DNA of 44,968 nucleotides, from the NCBI GenBank assembly GCA_003132445.1, contig PKXU01000201.1, forward strand, positions 139,300 through 184,267, written 5' to 3'. Numbering within the stretch: the stretch's first letter is position 1; the number at the start of each line of letters is the position of its first letter. Positions 15,372 to 24,267 of the stretch are shown here, piece after piece. The DNA comes from Acidobacteriaceae bacterium (GTDB taxonomy: Bacteria; Acidobacteriota; Terriglobia; Terriglobales; Acidobacteriaceae). The notes under the pieces are model-generated. The model ran no database searches. It worked only from the letters and a program-made list of their open reading frames with translations, and was not told where the DNA came from. The translations under genes were made by a program, and so were the position numbers.

Positions 15372-17521
15372 CGCTTTTCACCGCGCTTCCAGCGTCTACC
15401 GAACTACTAATACAGCTCGCGAATTCCGCCGCCCGCGCTCTTGTTCTGAGCCTGATTGTTGCGCTGGCATTGGTCGCCTTCCGAGTGAAGAGCACCCCGC
15501 TGCGTTTGTTCACCTGGACTGCGGTGCTGTATGCCGCCCTTGCTATGCCCTTGTTGCAATGGATGCTGCCGTCCTTGCCGATTCATGAACCGGCATTCCT
15601 TCAGTTTGAGATTCGGCCGCCTGCAGCGGCGCATCAGGCACCAGCGACGCGAGTGGCCACAGCCGAGCGCATCGCCGCAACTGCGAATCCCCCGGCCGAA
15701 ACTTACACTCAGTCTCAATCGTTCCCGGAAAATGTTCCAGCGTTGGCGCGAGTTAGCACTCTCAGCGCCACAACAACCCCTGCAACGTCCTCAGCCAGAT
15801 CCCGGTCGAAGCTTCCCTGGAACGCGCTCGCGGGCGCGATTTATCTCCTCACAACTCTGATTTTTCTTGCCCGCTTTTTCGTAGGGCTGTGGTTTAGCCG
15901 CCGGCTCAAGCAAGCAGCGCAAACAATCCGTGATCCACTGCTTAACAGCAAGCTTGCCTGCCGCGCCCGAGCAACGGCGCTCAATTCTATTCCGCACGCC
16001 GCCGAGAGCAACTTTATTTCGGTTCCGCTTACCCTCGGAGCGTTGCGCTCTACGATTTTGCTGCCCACTGACTGGCGCGAATGGGACGAGGGCAAACTCG
16101 ACGCCGTGCTGGCGCACGAAGTTTCGCACGTAGCGCGTCGCGATCCGCTCACACAGCGAATTTCGCTTCTGCATCGCGCGATCTTCTGGTTCAGTCCACT
16201 CGCCTGGTGGCTCGACCGGCATTTGGCTGAACTGGCGGAACAGGCCAGCGACGAGGCGGCTTTATATTGCGGCGCTGATCGCAAGGATTACGCCAGAACC
16301 TTGCTGGCGTTCTTTGAAAGCTTGCAGAAGTCGTCGCAGCGAGTGCGGTGGCAAGGGGTTGCGATGGCCAAAGCGGGTCAGGCCGAAGCAAGATCAGCCG
16401 AAGAAAGATTAGAAAGAATTCTTTCCTGGAAGGGAGCCGTCACCATGGGCATGAAGAAATCCATTGCAGCGCTTGTTCTCGCTCTCGCTGTTCCTCTGAT
16501 TTTTGTTGCCGCTTCGGCGCGTCCGGTGAACGGACGTTCGCAAAGTGCGGAAGTTGGCCACACCCAGGCGCCACCCCCGGCCCAAGCTGAACCATCGGCC
16601 ACGCCAAGCGCGGCTCCGTCTGCGAAACCAAACGCAGGAGTAGAACCTGCGATTGCTCCACCTTCTGATGACATAACCGGACAGATACCGAGCGAGCCGG
16701 CTTCTGCTGCACCCGCAATTTCAATACTGGGGACCGGCGTGACAGGTGTAGCACCAATCGCGCCGGTCGGACCTGCTGCGCCCGTAGCGGCAATCGCGCC
16801 GGTAGCGCCGGTTGCATCCGTTTGGCATGGCGGTCAGTCGAATTCCTCAGGCTCATCCCCTGGCTCCGGCTTTTCTTACCGCTACGGCTGGGACGATGAA
16901 CAGCGCTTCGTCATCGTCTCCGGGAAAACCGATTCATTCACCATGTCCGGTTCAGCGAAGGATGCGCGGCATGTGGAGAAACTCAGAAAAAATATCCAGG
17001 GCGACTTCATCTGGTTTCAGCGCGACGAAAAATCCTACATTGTTCGCGACCAGGCCACGATTGACCGCGTCAAGAAACTCTGGGAGCCGCAAGAGGAGCA
17101 TGGGAAAAAGCAGGAAGAACTCGGCAAGAAGCAGGAAGCTCTGGGCAAGCAACAGGAAGATCTCGGCGCAAAAATGGAACAGGTCAAAGTGAATGTTCCC
17201 GACATGACAGCGGATCTCGAAAAACTGAAAGCGGAATTGAAGGAACTTGGGGCAGGCGCAACCGTCGACCAGGTCGGCCATATTCAATCCGAGATTGGGG
17301 AGCTGCAGAGCAAGATCGGCGAACTGCAATCGCACGCCGGCGATCAGCAAAGCAAGCTGGGCGAATTGATGAGCGCTCTCGGAGAGCAACAGGGCAAGCT
17401 AGGCGAAGAGCAAGGTGAATTGGGCCGCAAGCAGGGCGAGCTGGCGCAAGATGCTTCACGCAAGATGAAGCAGATCTTCGATGACGCAATTGCCAAGGGG
17501 ATTGCGCAACTCGAGATGTAA
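15368..17521 (+). CDS. blaR1: BlaR1-type M56 membrane metallopeptidase with amplified heptad-repeat C-terminal domain
   Basis: A 717-residue sensor-protease partner of BlaI. Membrane segments lie at about 20-40, 50-66 and 157-177, with the zinc site HEVSH (250-254) and the downstream QASDEAALYCG ligand motif in the cytoplasmic peptidase loop. A fourth segment starts at MKKSIAALVLALAVPLIF (362-380). The exported part is not a penicillin-binding domain. A Pro/Ala-rich linker (about 395-500) with PVA/APV repeats leads to a small globular part (YGWDDEQRFVIVSGKTDSFTMSGS), then two blocks of heptads: HGKKQEE-type (578-605) and IGELQSK/LGEQQGK-type (643-691). The stimulus is unknown; the tail suggests a coiled-coil or surface-sensing module. 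It overlaps blaI by 4 nt. Confidence 0.85.
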   Translation: MTLFTALPASTELLIQLANSAARALVLSLIVALALVAFRVKSTPLRLFTWTAVLYAALAMPLLQWMLPSLPIHEPAFLQFEIRPPAAAHQAPATRVATAERIAATANPPAETYTQSQSFPENVPALARVSTLSATTTPATSSARSRSKLPWNALAGAIYLLTTLIFLARFFVGLWFSRRLKQAAQTIRDPLLNSKLACRARATALNSIPHAAESNFISVPLTLGALRSTILLPTDWREWDEGKLDAVLAHEVSHVARRDPLTQRISLLHRAIFWFSPLAWWLDRHLAELAEQASDEAALYCGADRKDYARTLLAFFESLQKSSQRVRWQGVAMAKAGQAEARSAEERLERILSWKGAVTMGMKKSIAALVLALAVPLIFVAASARPVNGRSQSAEVGHTQAPPPAQAEPSATPSAAPSAKPNAGVEPAIAPPSDDITGQIPSEPASAAPAISILGTGVTGVAPIAPVGPAAPVAAIAPVAPVASVWHGGQSNSSGSSPGSGFSYRYGWDDEQRFVIVSGKTDSFTMSGSAKDARHVEKLRKNIQGDFIWFQRDEKSYIVRDQATIDRVKKLWEPQEEHGKKQEELGKKQEALGKQQEDLGAKMEQVKVNVPDMTADLEKLKAELKELGAGATVDQVGHIQSEIGELQSKIGELQSHAGDQQSKLGELMSALGEQQGKLGEEQGELGRKQGELAQDASRKMKQIFDDAIAKGIAQLEM

Positions 17522-17570
17522 ACAGAAAATAGTTTCCCGCCAGCAACAGCGTGCCGCATCAAGATGAAAC

Positions 17571-18335
17571 CTAAGCATAGGCCGTTCCTTCCTGCGGTTC
17601 TGTGCGAGATGTGGCGGAGGGTGCCGTTTGGCGGTATTCTTCCGGCAGGCCGCTTTCAATCGCGGCCCGCACTTTTTCCATAAGGCAATCGCGGCTTCCG
17701 AAATCTTTGGGATCGATGGGCGGATGAAAAATCACTTTCACCCTGCCCGGCCGGATGGCAAATCTCGCCTTTGGCATGGTGTAGTGGGTGCCCACAATCG
17801 TCATGGGAATCACCGGAACTCCGCACTCCATTGCCAGATAAAATGGTCCCTTTTTGAATGGAAGCAGCTTCCCATCGAAGGAGCGCCTGCCTTCCACATA
17901 GATCGTCATGTTCACGCCTTGCTCAACCACCACCGACCTCGCCGCTCGAACAGCTTCGATGCCGGCGTCGCGATTTCCGCGGTCCACGGGCACCAGCGAA
18001 CCCATGCGCATGGCGCGACCGAGTATCGGAACTTTAAACAATTCTTTTTTCACCATCACCGATGTGCGCCTGGGAATCAGCGGAATCTGTATTGGTGGAT
18101 CGAGGTTCGACACATGGTTGGTCATGAAGATGTAGCTGCGCGCGTGGTCGAACCGGTCGAGTCCTTCGCTCTCAACTCTTACGCCCGTAATCCACACGCC
18201 CCACCACGCGCCCCACATAAATAGGCGATACAGAACGCGCACATCGCCCATGATGAAGCTGGCGGGGAAGCCAATGATCGCAGCCACGGGTGCGGCCAGC
18301 GTCCAAAAGATCAGCATAAGCACGGTGCGGATCAT
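17571..18335 (-). CDS. plsC: 1-acyl-sn-glycerol-3-phosphate acyltransferase (PlsC family)
   Basis: A 254-residue membrane-associated acyltransferase that converts lysophosphatidic acid to phosphatidic acid. Two N-terminal hydrophobic stretches precede the catalytic NHVSNLD (NHx4D, about 74-80). The acceptor-site motif is YVEGRRSFDGKLLPFKKG, a variant of FPEGTRS with Val-Glu and Arg-Arg, and GVPVIPMTI follows. The ATG at 18335 overlaps the stop of the M61 peptidase gene by 4 nt, so it is the last gene of the long minus-strand run. The variant third motif leaves some doubt about the exact acceptor. Confidence 0.85.
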   Translation of the reverse strand: MIRTVLMLIFWTLAAPVAAIIGFPASFIMGDVRVLYRLFMWGAWWGVWITGVRVESEGLDRFDHARSYIFMTNHVSNLDPPIQIPLIPRRTSVMVKKELFKVPILGRAMRMGSLVPVDRGNRDAGIEAVRAARSVVVEQGVNMTIYVEGRRSFDGKLLPFKKGPFYLAMECGVPVIPMTIVGTHYTMPKARFAIRPGRVKVIFHPPIDPKDFGSRDCLMEKVRAAIESGLPEEYRQTAPSATSRTEPQEGTAYA

Positions 18336-20215
18336 TTTGCGGTTCCTGTCGCTCCTGTCATTCCTGTCGTTCCCGCAGCTCCCGCCCTTTCGTCGCCGGA
18401 ACTCTGCGCTTCACCTTTCAGCCAGGCCATGCGGCGTGCTCGTCGACGGTCTGTCACCTGGTCAAGGTCCTTCACTTCATAGGAAATTTCCTGATGGCTA
18501 CCGACCTTCCATTTCAGTTCGCGATCTCCACCGCGACGCGACCGAACTCTTAGAGTAAGCGTGTCGCCCGGATTCAGCGCAGCTAACTGCTCGCGAGACT
18601 CCTGACCGGCAGCCCTGCCCTGCAATTCAATAATGATGTCGCCGACTTGCAGGCCCGCGTGCTCGGCCTCGCTGCCGGGCGTCACTTCGCTCACTGACAT
18701 AGGACCATCGAAGTTTCGCGACGCTGTGAATCCTGCGTCCGCAACGGTATTTGGGAAGGACTCCACGCGTAGCCCCACGGACCGAAAGACATCATCCCAG
18801 GGGATCTCCTCGGTTCCGGATACATACTTTGTAAAAAACGACGTCAGGTCCGAATGACTGACAGCATCGGCGGCTTCGAGAACTCCCGCAGAATCATTGT
18901 AGAAACGACCCTTCTTCGCATAGTTCTCATTCATCCATTGCATCACTTCGCGCAGCGAAGCCCGCCCGTCACTCGCTTCACGCACTGCTAAGTCAAGCAT
19001 CACGCCCAGCAGTTCGCCCTTGTTGTAATAAGAAACGCTGCGGGCAGGACGGTGATAATAACCGTAACCTTCCAGCCACGCATCGAGACTAGAGTCTTCA
19101 GCGGACTGAGTGAGGTGCGCCGGTCGCCGCTCCAGTTCGGTGATCTGCTCGCCCAATTGATAGAGATATTCCTTTTCATCGAGCAGTCCGGCCCGCAACT
19201 CGACGATTCCTTCAGCCGTGCTGGTTACGCCTTCGCAGAACCAAAGCGCACGCGTGTAATTTTCTTTCGTGTAGTCGACTGGCTCAAGGGTCTGCGGGCG
19301 AATGCGTTTGACATTCCAGAGATGAAAGAATTCGTGAGCCGTCACCCCGTTCAGCGCGTCCAGAGATTGTTTCATCGAGGGCGCATTCAGATCGATGGCC
19401 GTCGAGAATGCGTGCTCCATGCCGCCGCCGCCCGAGCCGTGCGGAAAATGATAAATGAACATGTAATTCTCGAAGGGACGATCGCTCATCCAGCTGGTCG
19501 CAGCGGCGACAATCTTATGCAGCGCGGCAACAATTTTCGTCATGTTATAGTCGGCGCTATCGGCGTCGACAATGACGCGATAATGCCCGCCGCCTTCGTC
19601 GAAATCGGATTCCTGAAACGTTCCGATCTCTACGGGAGAATCGACCAGGCGGTCATAATTTTGGGCAGTGAACTCAGCATCAGCGATTGATGCCAGAGGC
19701 GTAGCGATGCGCCATCCTTTGGGAATGGAGCTGAAACGCACGTCCATCGGGGCAGATCGAGCGTCCACCGGATACATGAGAAGCTCCGCCAGATTGAAGA
19801 AGGCGTGATGCGAATTCAATTGCGCATTGAACGGACCCGGCGAGTCGACATAAATTTGATATTCCACAATCGCGCCGCCGCTCGCGCCTTCAATCTGCCA
19901 CCGGCTTATGTTGACTTCGCGTACCAGTAAAGGATTGCCAGCGCGATCCTTGGCGCGCACCCAGTTCACGTACTGCGCGAAATCGCGAACTTGATAAAGC
20001 GCATTCCAAACCGGAAGCTGAAGTTCGCGTTGCGCCGTTCCTGCAGGCAGAAACATCTGCACTGCAACCAGATGCTGCTCGGGCGAAGAAAGCGATACGG
20101 TATAGGCGATCGACGCTTGTATCTGAGCCGCCGATGCAACCAACAGGGCAAGGCTGACGATGGCAGCGCAAAGGGCCAACCGCAAAGCTGGACGAATCCT
20201 CGGGAGTGAATTCAT
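18332..20215 (-). CDS. Exported M61-family (glycyl aminopeptidase-like) peptidase with PDZ domain
   Basis: A 627-residue protein with signal peptide (about 8-34), an N-terminal beta domain, the conserved GGGMEH (about 263-268) and the zinc site HEFFH (294-298), followed by CEGVTS with the third ligand Glu. A helical C-terminal half (DEKEYLYQLGEQITELERRPAHL, GYGYYHRPARSVSYYNKGELLGVMLDL) is typical of M61. A PDZ domain (about 500-575) contains VTPGSEAEHAGLQVGDIIIELQG. The C-terminus ends in tripeptide repeats GTT-GMT-GAT-GTA from a 9-bp tandem repeat. It probably processes peptides in the periplasm. It overlaps mpl and plsC by 4 nt at either end. Confidence 0.88.
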   Translation of the reverse strand: MNSLPRIRPALRLALCAAIVSLALLVASAAQIQASIAYTVSLSSPEQHLVAVQMFLPAGTAQRELQLPVWNALYQVRDFAQYVNWVRAKDRAGNPLLVREVNISRWQIEGASGGAIVEYQIYVDSPGPFNAQLNSHHAFFNLAELLMYPVDARSAPMDVRFSSIPKGWRIATPLASIADAEFTAQNYDRLVDSPVEIGTFQESDFDEGGGHYRVIVDADSADYNMTKIVAALHKIVAAATSWMSDRPFENYMFIYHFPHGSGGGGMEHAFSTAIDLNAPSMKQSLDALNGVTAHEFFHLWNVKRIRPQTLEPVDYTKENYTRALWFCEGVTSTAEGIVELRAGLLDEKEYLYQLGEQITELERRPAHLTQSAEDSSLDAWLEGYGYYHRPARSVSYYNKGELLGVMLDLAVREASDGRASLREVMQWMNENYAKKGRFYNDSAGVLEAADAVSHSDLTSFFTKYVSGTEEIPWDDVFRSVGLRVESFPNTVADAGFTASRNFDGPMSVSEVTPGSEAEHAGLQVGDIIIELQGRAAGQESREQLAALNPGDTLTLRVRSRRGGDRELKWKVGSHQEISYEVKDLDQVTDRRRARRMAWLKGEAQSSGDERAGAAGTTGMTGATGTAK

Positions 20216-21651
20216 CGCTGCGCTGCCAGCTCCCGTAACCGTGCGGGCAGCTTCTCGTAGATTCCGCCAAACCCGCCGTTGGAAAGAATTGCTACCACAT
20301 CGCCGCTGCGCATTTCGGGAGCGACGCTTTGCACAATCGAATCGGCGTCGGTCAGAAGCCGTGCTCGTCGCCCGTTTTGCTGGATTTCGGCGGCCAGCGC
20401 AGGCAACTCCAGCCGTTCATTTTCCGGGACGGCTTCCGAGCGGAACACTCCCGCCACGATCACCTCGTCAGCCTGAGCCAGGCTGCGCGCCAAGTCGCTT
20501 TGCAAAACGCGGCGACGCAACGTGTTCGATCGTGGCTCCAGGATCGCCCACAACCGCGCATTAGGATAGCGCGCCCGCAACGCTTTCAACGTTCCCGCAA
20601 TCGCCGTGGGATGATGAGCAAAATCGTCAATGATGGTAATCCCGTTCACCTGTGCCTTGACTTCGAGCCGCCGCTTCACGCTCTTGAACGTTTTCAGCGC
20701 CGCTGCGATTGCGTCTTTCGAAACGCCGCACGAAGACGCGAGGGCGGCTGCGGCCGTGGCATTCCACACGTTGTACTCGCCTCCCAGAGCAAACTCCAAC
20801 TCAGCCCACAGTTCGCCGCCGTGCATCACGGTCCATGAAGTGCGAGTAGGTTCGAGGCGCAGATTCGTCACCTCCCAATTCGAGCGCGATCCGGCGCCGT
20901 AGCGTTCCACGGGACAAAAAGCCTTAGCCAGACAACGTTCCAGACTCGCGCTCTCGCTTGCTTCTCCTGCCGCACCGTCAAAGGCGACGATTCGCCCGCG
21001 GCGCGGAATAAGATTCACCAGGCGCTTGAACGCGGTTTCGACAGCGTCAAGATCTTTGTAGATGTCGGCGTGATCAAACTCCACCGAAGTTAGAATCACA
21101 GCGTCGGGAAAGTAGTGCAGGAACTTCGGTCCCTTATCGAAAAATGCTGTATCGTACTCGTCGCCTTCCAGAATGAAATGCTGGCCAGCGCCGAGATGAA
21201 AACTCGAACCAAAATTCTCGGCGATGCCGCCGATTAGAAATGAAGGTTGCAATCCAGCATAGTGAAAGATCCATGCCAGCATCGACGTCGTCGTAGTTTT
21301 GCCGTGAGTTCCTGCAACCACCAGGACTTCCTTGCCACGAAGAAATTCATCGTGCAGCAACTGCGGCAACGAACAGAATGGAATGCGCTGATCGAGCACT
21401 TCCTCGAGTTCTACATTCCCTCGCGAAATGGCATTGCCGACCACGACCAGATCAGGCCGCGGATTCGAGTTTTTCGCATCAAACGGCTGTGCCAGCGGAA
21501 TGTCCAATTCGCGCAGAAAATCTGACATGGGCGGATAAGCCGCGGCATCCGATCCGGTTACTCGAAAGCCGCGCTGCTTGAGCATTCCCGCCAAGGAGGC
21601 CATCGCCGTGCCGCAGATGCCGATCAAGTAAATGTGTTTGCTTTCGCTCAT
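20212..21651 (-). CDS. mpl: UDP-N-acetylmuramate:L-alanyl-gamma-D-glutamyl-meso-diaminopimelate ligase
   Basis: Recycles murein tripeptide onto UDP-MurNAc (EC 6.3.2.45), cytoplasmic. It is a Mur ligase with the UDP site IYLIGICGTAMASLAG at the N-terminus, P-loop VVAGTHGKTTTTSML, the Mpl-specific EGDEYDTAFFDKGPKFLHY, SVEFDHADIYKDL, then FKSVKRRLEVK, DDFAHHPTAI and LEPRSNTLRRR in the C-terminal domain. At about 479 residues it is close to the E. coli enzyme. ATG at 21651 is preferred; a TTG five codons upstream (21666) is also open. It is co-directional with the LD-carboxypeptidase that would supply its tripeptide, 24 nt upstream. Confidence 0.93.
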   Translation of the reverse strand: MSESKHIYLIGICGTAMASLAGMLKQRGFRVTGSDAAAYPPMSDFLRELDIPLAQPFDAKNSNPRPDLVVVGNAISRGNVELEEVLDQRIPFCSLPQLLHDEFLRGKEVLVVAGTHGKTTTTSMLAWIFHYAGLQPSFLIGGIAENFGSSFHLGAGQHFILEGDEYDTAFFDKGPKFLHYFPDAVILTSVEFDHADIYKDLDAVETAFKRLVNLIPRRGRIVAFDGAAGEASESASLERCLAKAFCPVERYGAGSRSNWEVTNLRLEPTRTSWTVMHGGELWAELEFALGGEYNVWNATAAAALASSCGVSKDAIAAALKTFKSVKRRLEVKAQVNGITIIDDFAHHPTAIAGTLKALRARYPNARLWAILEPRSNTLRRRVLQSDLARSLAQADEVIVAGVFRSEAVPENERLELPALAAEIQQNGRRARLLTDADSIVQSVAPEMRSGDVVAILSNGGFGGIYEKLPARLRELAAQR

Positions 21652-21675
21652 CTCATGATTCTTCAAAAAGCGCGT

Positions 21676-22620
21676 TTATTCGGAGACCGCTGATTCCAGT
21701 ATTCTCAACGCCACCTGTCCGCCCCGCACAGTCAGTTTTGCGCGGACTCCAAACGGAAGCGTAATGTTGCCCGTGCTAACGTGTCCCGAGCGAACTCCAT
21801 AAGCAACGGGCACTCCCAGGTCGCCGACAATCCGGGTGACAACGTCCGGCAGAGTGTAATCCTGATTCGCGGTCTGAACGCAGTCGAGCATTTCGCCAAA
21901 AACAATGCCGCGCACCTGATCGAAATGCCCGCCGAGTTTCAATTGCATCAGCATGCGGTCGATCTGGTACGGCTTGGCGGCAATGTCTTCCAGGAACAAA
22001 ATCGTGCCCGTCGTTTGGATTGCGTAGGGCGTGCCCAGCGATGCGACGAGAATCGAGAGGCATCCGCCATACAAAATGCCCTCGCCATCGCCCTCGACTA
22101 GTCCGCTGACCCCCGCTCCCAGAGCGACTTCCCAGGGCATCGTGTTCGCAAGCGCCATCTGCCATGAGCCCGTGTCAACTCCGTTTCCGTGCGCCCAGTC
22201 CTTGGCCACCATAGGGCCATGGAAAGCAACCATACCGGCGGCATCGTGAAAATAAGTCAGCAGCGTGGTGATGTCGCTATAGCCAACAAAAATCTTTGGA
22301 TGTGCCTCAACTTTTTCCAGATCAACTTCCTTCAGCAGGTAGTTTGCGCCATAACCACCGCGCGCGCACACAATCGCTCGCACATCGTCGCGCACGAACA
22401 TTTCTTCCAGCTCGCGCGCCCTTCGCTCCACCGATCCAGCAAAGTAAAGATCCTTTTCGAGGATCGAATCGAAATAAAACGGACGATACCCGGCCCTTCT
22501 TAAGGCTGCGCAACCGGCTTCCAGCTCCGCAGGTTTTACATTGCTGGCGGGCGCGACAATGCCCACGGTATCTCCTAGGCGAAGGGCTGGTGGTTTGACG
22601 GGTTGGAAGCGGGAAGACAT
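21676..22620 (-). CDS. ldcA: Muramoyltetrapeptide (LD-)carboxypeptidase, S66 family
   Basis: A 314-residue serine peptidase that trims the terminal D-Ala from murein tetrapeptides, giving the tripeptide used by Mpl. It shows GDTVGIVAPAS at the N-terminus, ARGGYGANYLL, the nucleophile Ser in VGYSDITTLL, the catalytic Glu in LFLEDIAAKPYQIDRML and the catalytic His in SGHVSTGNITLPFG. No signal peptide, so it is cytoplasmic, as expected for recycling. It lies between dapF and mpl; together they make a diaminopimelate/murein-peptide group. Confidence 0.92.
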   Translation of the reverse strand: MSSRFQPVKPPALRLGDTVGIVAPASNVKPAELEAGCAALRRAGYRPFYFDSILEKDLYFAGSVERRARELEEMFVRDDVRAIVCARGGYGANYLLKEVDLEKVEAHPKIFVGYSDITTLLTYFHDAAGMVAFHGPMVAKDWAHGNGVDTGSWQMALANTMPWEVALGAGVSGLVEGDGEGILYGGCLSILVASLGTPYAIQTTGTILFLEDIAAKPYQIDRMLMQLKLGGHFDQVRGIVFGEMLDCVQTANQDYTLPDVVTRIVGDLGVPVAYGVRSGHVSTGNITLPFGVRAKLTVRGGQVALRILESAVSE

Positions 22621-22678
22621 TTATTGAATAGACATGAATTCAATGCTGTCCGACGGATGCAACCGAGCAACCAGATTT

Positions 22679-23485
22679 TCAACTCAGAAAAAACTCTCCC
22701 CGGCACAATAGCCGCGCCGGACCTCGCAAAAAGATAGTGCCGCCTTCCCTGCGCAAAGTTTGCGTTCCGCCGACCGCGCGCACGTTCACTGGAGAATCCG
22801 CGCGCCCCGTAGCCAAAGCCGCCACCGCCGCGGCACAGGAACCAGTACCTGAAGATTGCGTTTCTCCCACGCCGCGCTCAAAAAAACGCGCGCTCACATC
22901 GTGAGTGCCGTCGATCGTGACAAACTCCACGTTCACACCATGCTTAAAATGCGAACTGCGCTGAATTTCCGCAGCCTGTGACTGCCAATCTTCCGCGAAG
23001 GTAGGCACAAACACCACGTAATGCGGATTGCCCACGGATACTGGGATTCCGCGCACTTCGCCTGCGCGCGTCGCCAGGCAGACTTCGCTTTTAACGATCG
23101 CCTCGCCCATTCCAATTTCAAACTCGTACTCGTAGTCATGGTGCGAAGTCAGAATACAAGTCTTCAACCCGGCACCGGTTTGAATCTTAATTTCCTCTTT
23201 TTTCTGCTGGGAGCATACGTAAGCGGCGACGCAGCGAGTGCCGTTGCCAGAAATTTCCGCTTCAGAACCGTCGGCGTTGATGAGTCGGATTTCGACGTCA
23301 GCCGACCCATGCGGCAGCATCCACTCCACGCCGTCGGCGCCAACTCCTTCGTGGCGATCACAAATGCGTTTGGTGAGAACGTGAATGTCCACTCCAGTTG
23401 GAATCAGAGCGTTCTCAATCAACAGGAAGTCATTGCCGCAGGCGCTGGCTTTCACGAATGAAATCGTAGGCAAGCCGGAGTTCAC
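22679..23485 (-). CDS. dapF: Diaminopimelate epimerase-family protein with both catalytic Cys replaced by Ser
   Basis: A 268-residue two-domain epimerase fold: SFVKASACGNDF, CDRHEGVGADGV, LINADGSEAEISGNGTRCVAAYV, SVGNPHYVVFV, FERGVGETQSSGTGSCAAAVAA. In characterised DapF the acid/base pair are the Cys of CGNGxRC and of CGTGxC. Here those positions are Ser79 (codon TCT, 23249-23251) and Ser212 (TCA, 22850-22852), while the second cysteines of each motif (Cys85, Cys217) remain. Everything else, including the substrate-binding residues around them, is kept. GTG at 23485 overlaps the mgtC stop (GTGA) and removes 30 non-homologous upstream codons. LL- to meso-diaminopimelate conversion is the expected reaction, but catalytic competence is open. 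Confidence 0.88.
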   Translation of the reverse strand: MNSGLPTISFVKASACGNDFLLIENALIPTGVDIHVLTKRICDRHEGVGADGVEWMLPHGSADVEIRLINADGSEAEISGNGTRCVAAYVCSQQKKEEIKIQTGAGLKTCILTSHHDYEYEFEIGMGEAIVKSEVCLATRAGEVRGIPVSVGNPHYVVFVPTFAEDWQSQAAEIQRSSHFKHGVNVEFVTIDGTHDVSARFFERGVGETQSSGTGSCAAAVAALATGRADSPVNVRAVGGTQTLRREGGTIFLRGPARLLCRGEFFLS

Positions 23486-24195
23486 TCGCGCTCCACCCGG
23501 CCGAGCGAAGTCACTGTGCCCAGCACCGTCGACGCTTTTAATAGCCGCAGCAATTCCAGTTGTTCGCGGTTGCACCCGTCCACATCACATTGAAGCCGGA
23601 TATGCTGACCCGTGCTGGCGCTGTTCACGTTCTGCATCAGCCGGTGTTGGCCTTCCAGGATGCGGTTCACTTCGTTGCTAACCTCTTCGACGCTGGCTCC
23701 GGTGACTTCATAACTTGAAAGCAGCATTTTCAGGTTGAATGTCTCTTCCAAATGCCCCAGAACGAACAATGCCGCCAGTACCATCCCGGTGGCGAAAACA
23801 GCAGTCAAGTAGAGGCCGCCGCCGGCGGCCATGCCGATCGAGGCCACCACGAAAAGCGTAGCTGCCGAAGTGATTCCAGAAGTCAGGCCTCGGGTATGCA
23901 GAATCGATCCCGCTCCGATGAATCCGATTCCAGGAATAATCTGGGCGGCAATTCTCGCCGTGTCAGAGGGTACGCCAGCCAATGCAGCCGAGAGGACCGT
24001 GAACAACGCCGCGCCGAAACAAATGAACATATTCGTGCGCAAGCCGGTGGGGCGATGATTCAATTCCCGCTCGAGCCCGATGACGCCGCCGAGAATCGCG
24101 GCCAACACCAGTCGCACCAATGAGCTTCCGACGATCCCGCTCGACATCTCCTGATGCAGCAGATCAATCCAATGTTGCCAGCTCATGCGTTGCAT
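23482..24195 (-). CDS. MgtC/SapB-family membrane protein
   Basis: A 237-residue protein with four to five membrane helices (VRLVLAAILGGVIGLERELNHRPTGLRTNMFICFGAALFTVLS is the family signature, with the conserved Arg and Glu), IIPGIGFIGAGSIL and TSGITSAATLFVVASIGMAAG. A C-terminal cytoplasmic ACT-like domain follows (about 165-235). MgtC proteins of pathogens affect magnesium and ATP homeostasis; here the role is unassigned. Starts at ATG 24195, or ATG 24186. The dapF start overlaps its stop codon, so the two are translationally coupled. Confidence 0.87.
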   Translation of the reverse strand: MQRMSWQHWIDLLHQEMSSGIVGSSLVRLVLAAILGGVIGLERELNHRPTGLRTNMFICFGAALFTVLSAALAGVPSDTARIAAQIIPGIGFIGAGSILHTRGLTSGITSAATLFVVASIGMAAGGGLYLTAVFATGMVLAALFVLGHLEETFNLKMLLSSYEVTGASVEEVSNEVNRILEGQHRLMQNVNSASTGQHIRLQCDVDGCNREQLELLRLLKASTVLGTVTSLGRVERE

Positions 24196-24267
24196 ACGCC
24201 TGCCGAAACAGGCTTCCGATGCCGGATTCTATCATCGGACTCCCGCGCTATCGCGTTACCTGCGTGA

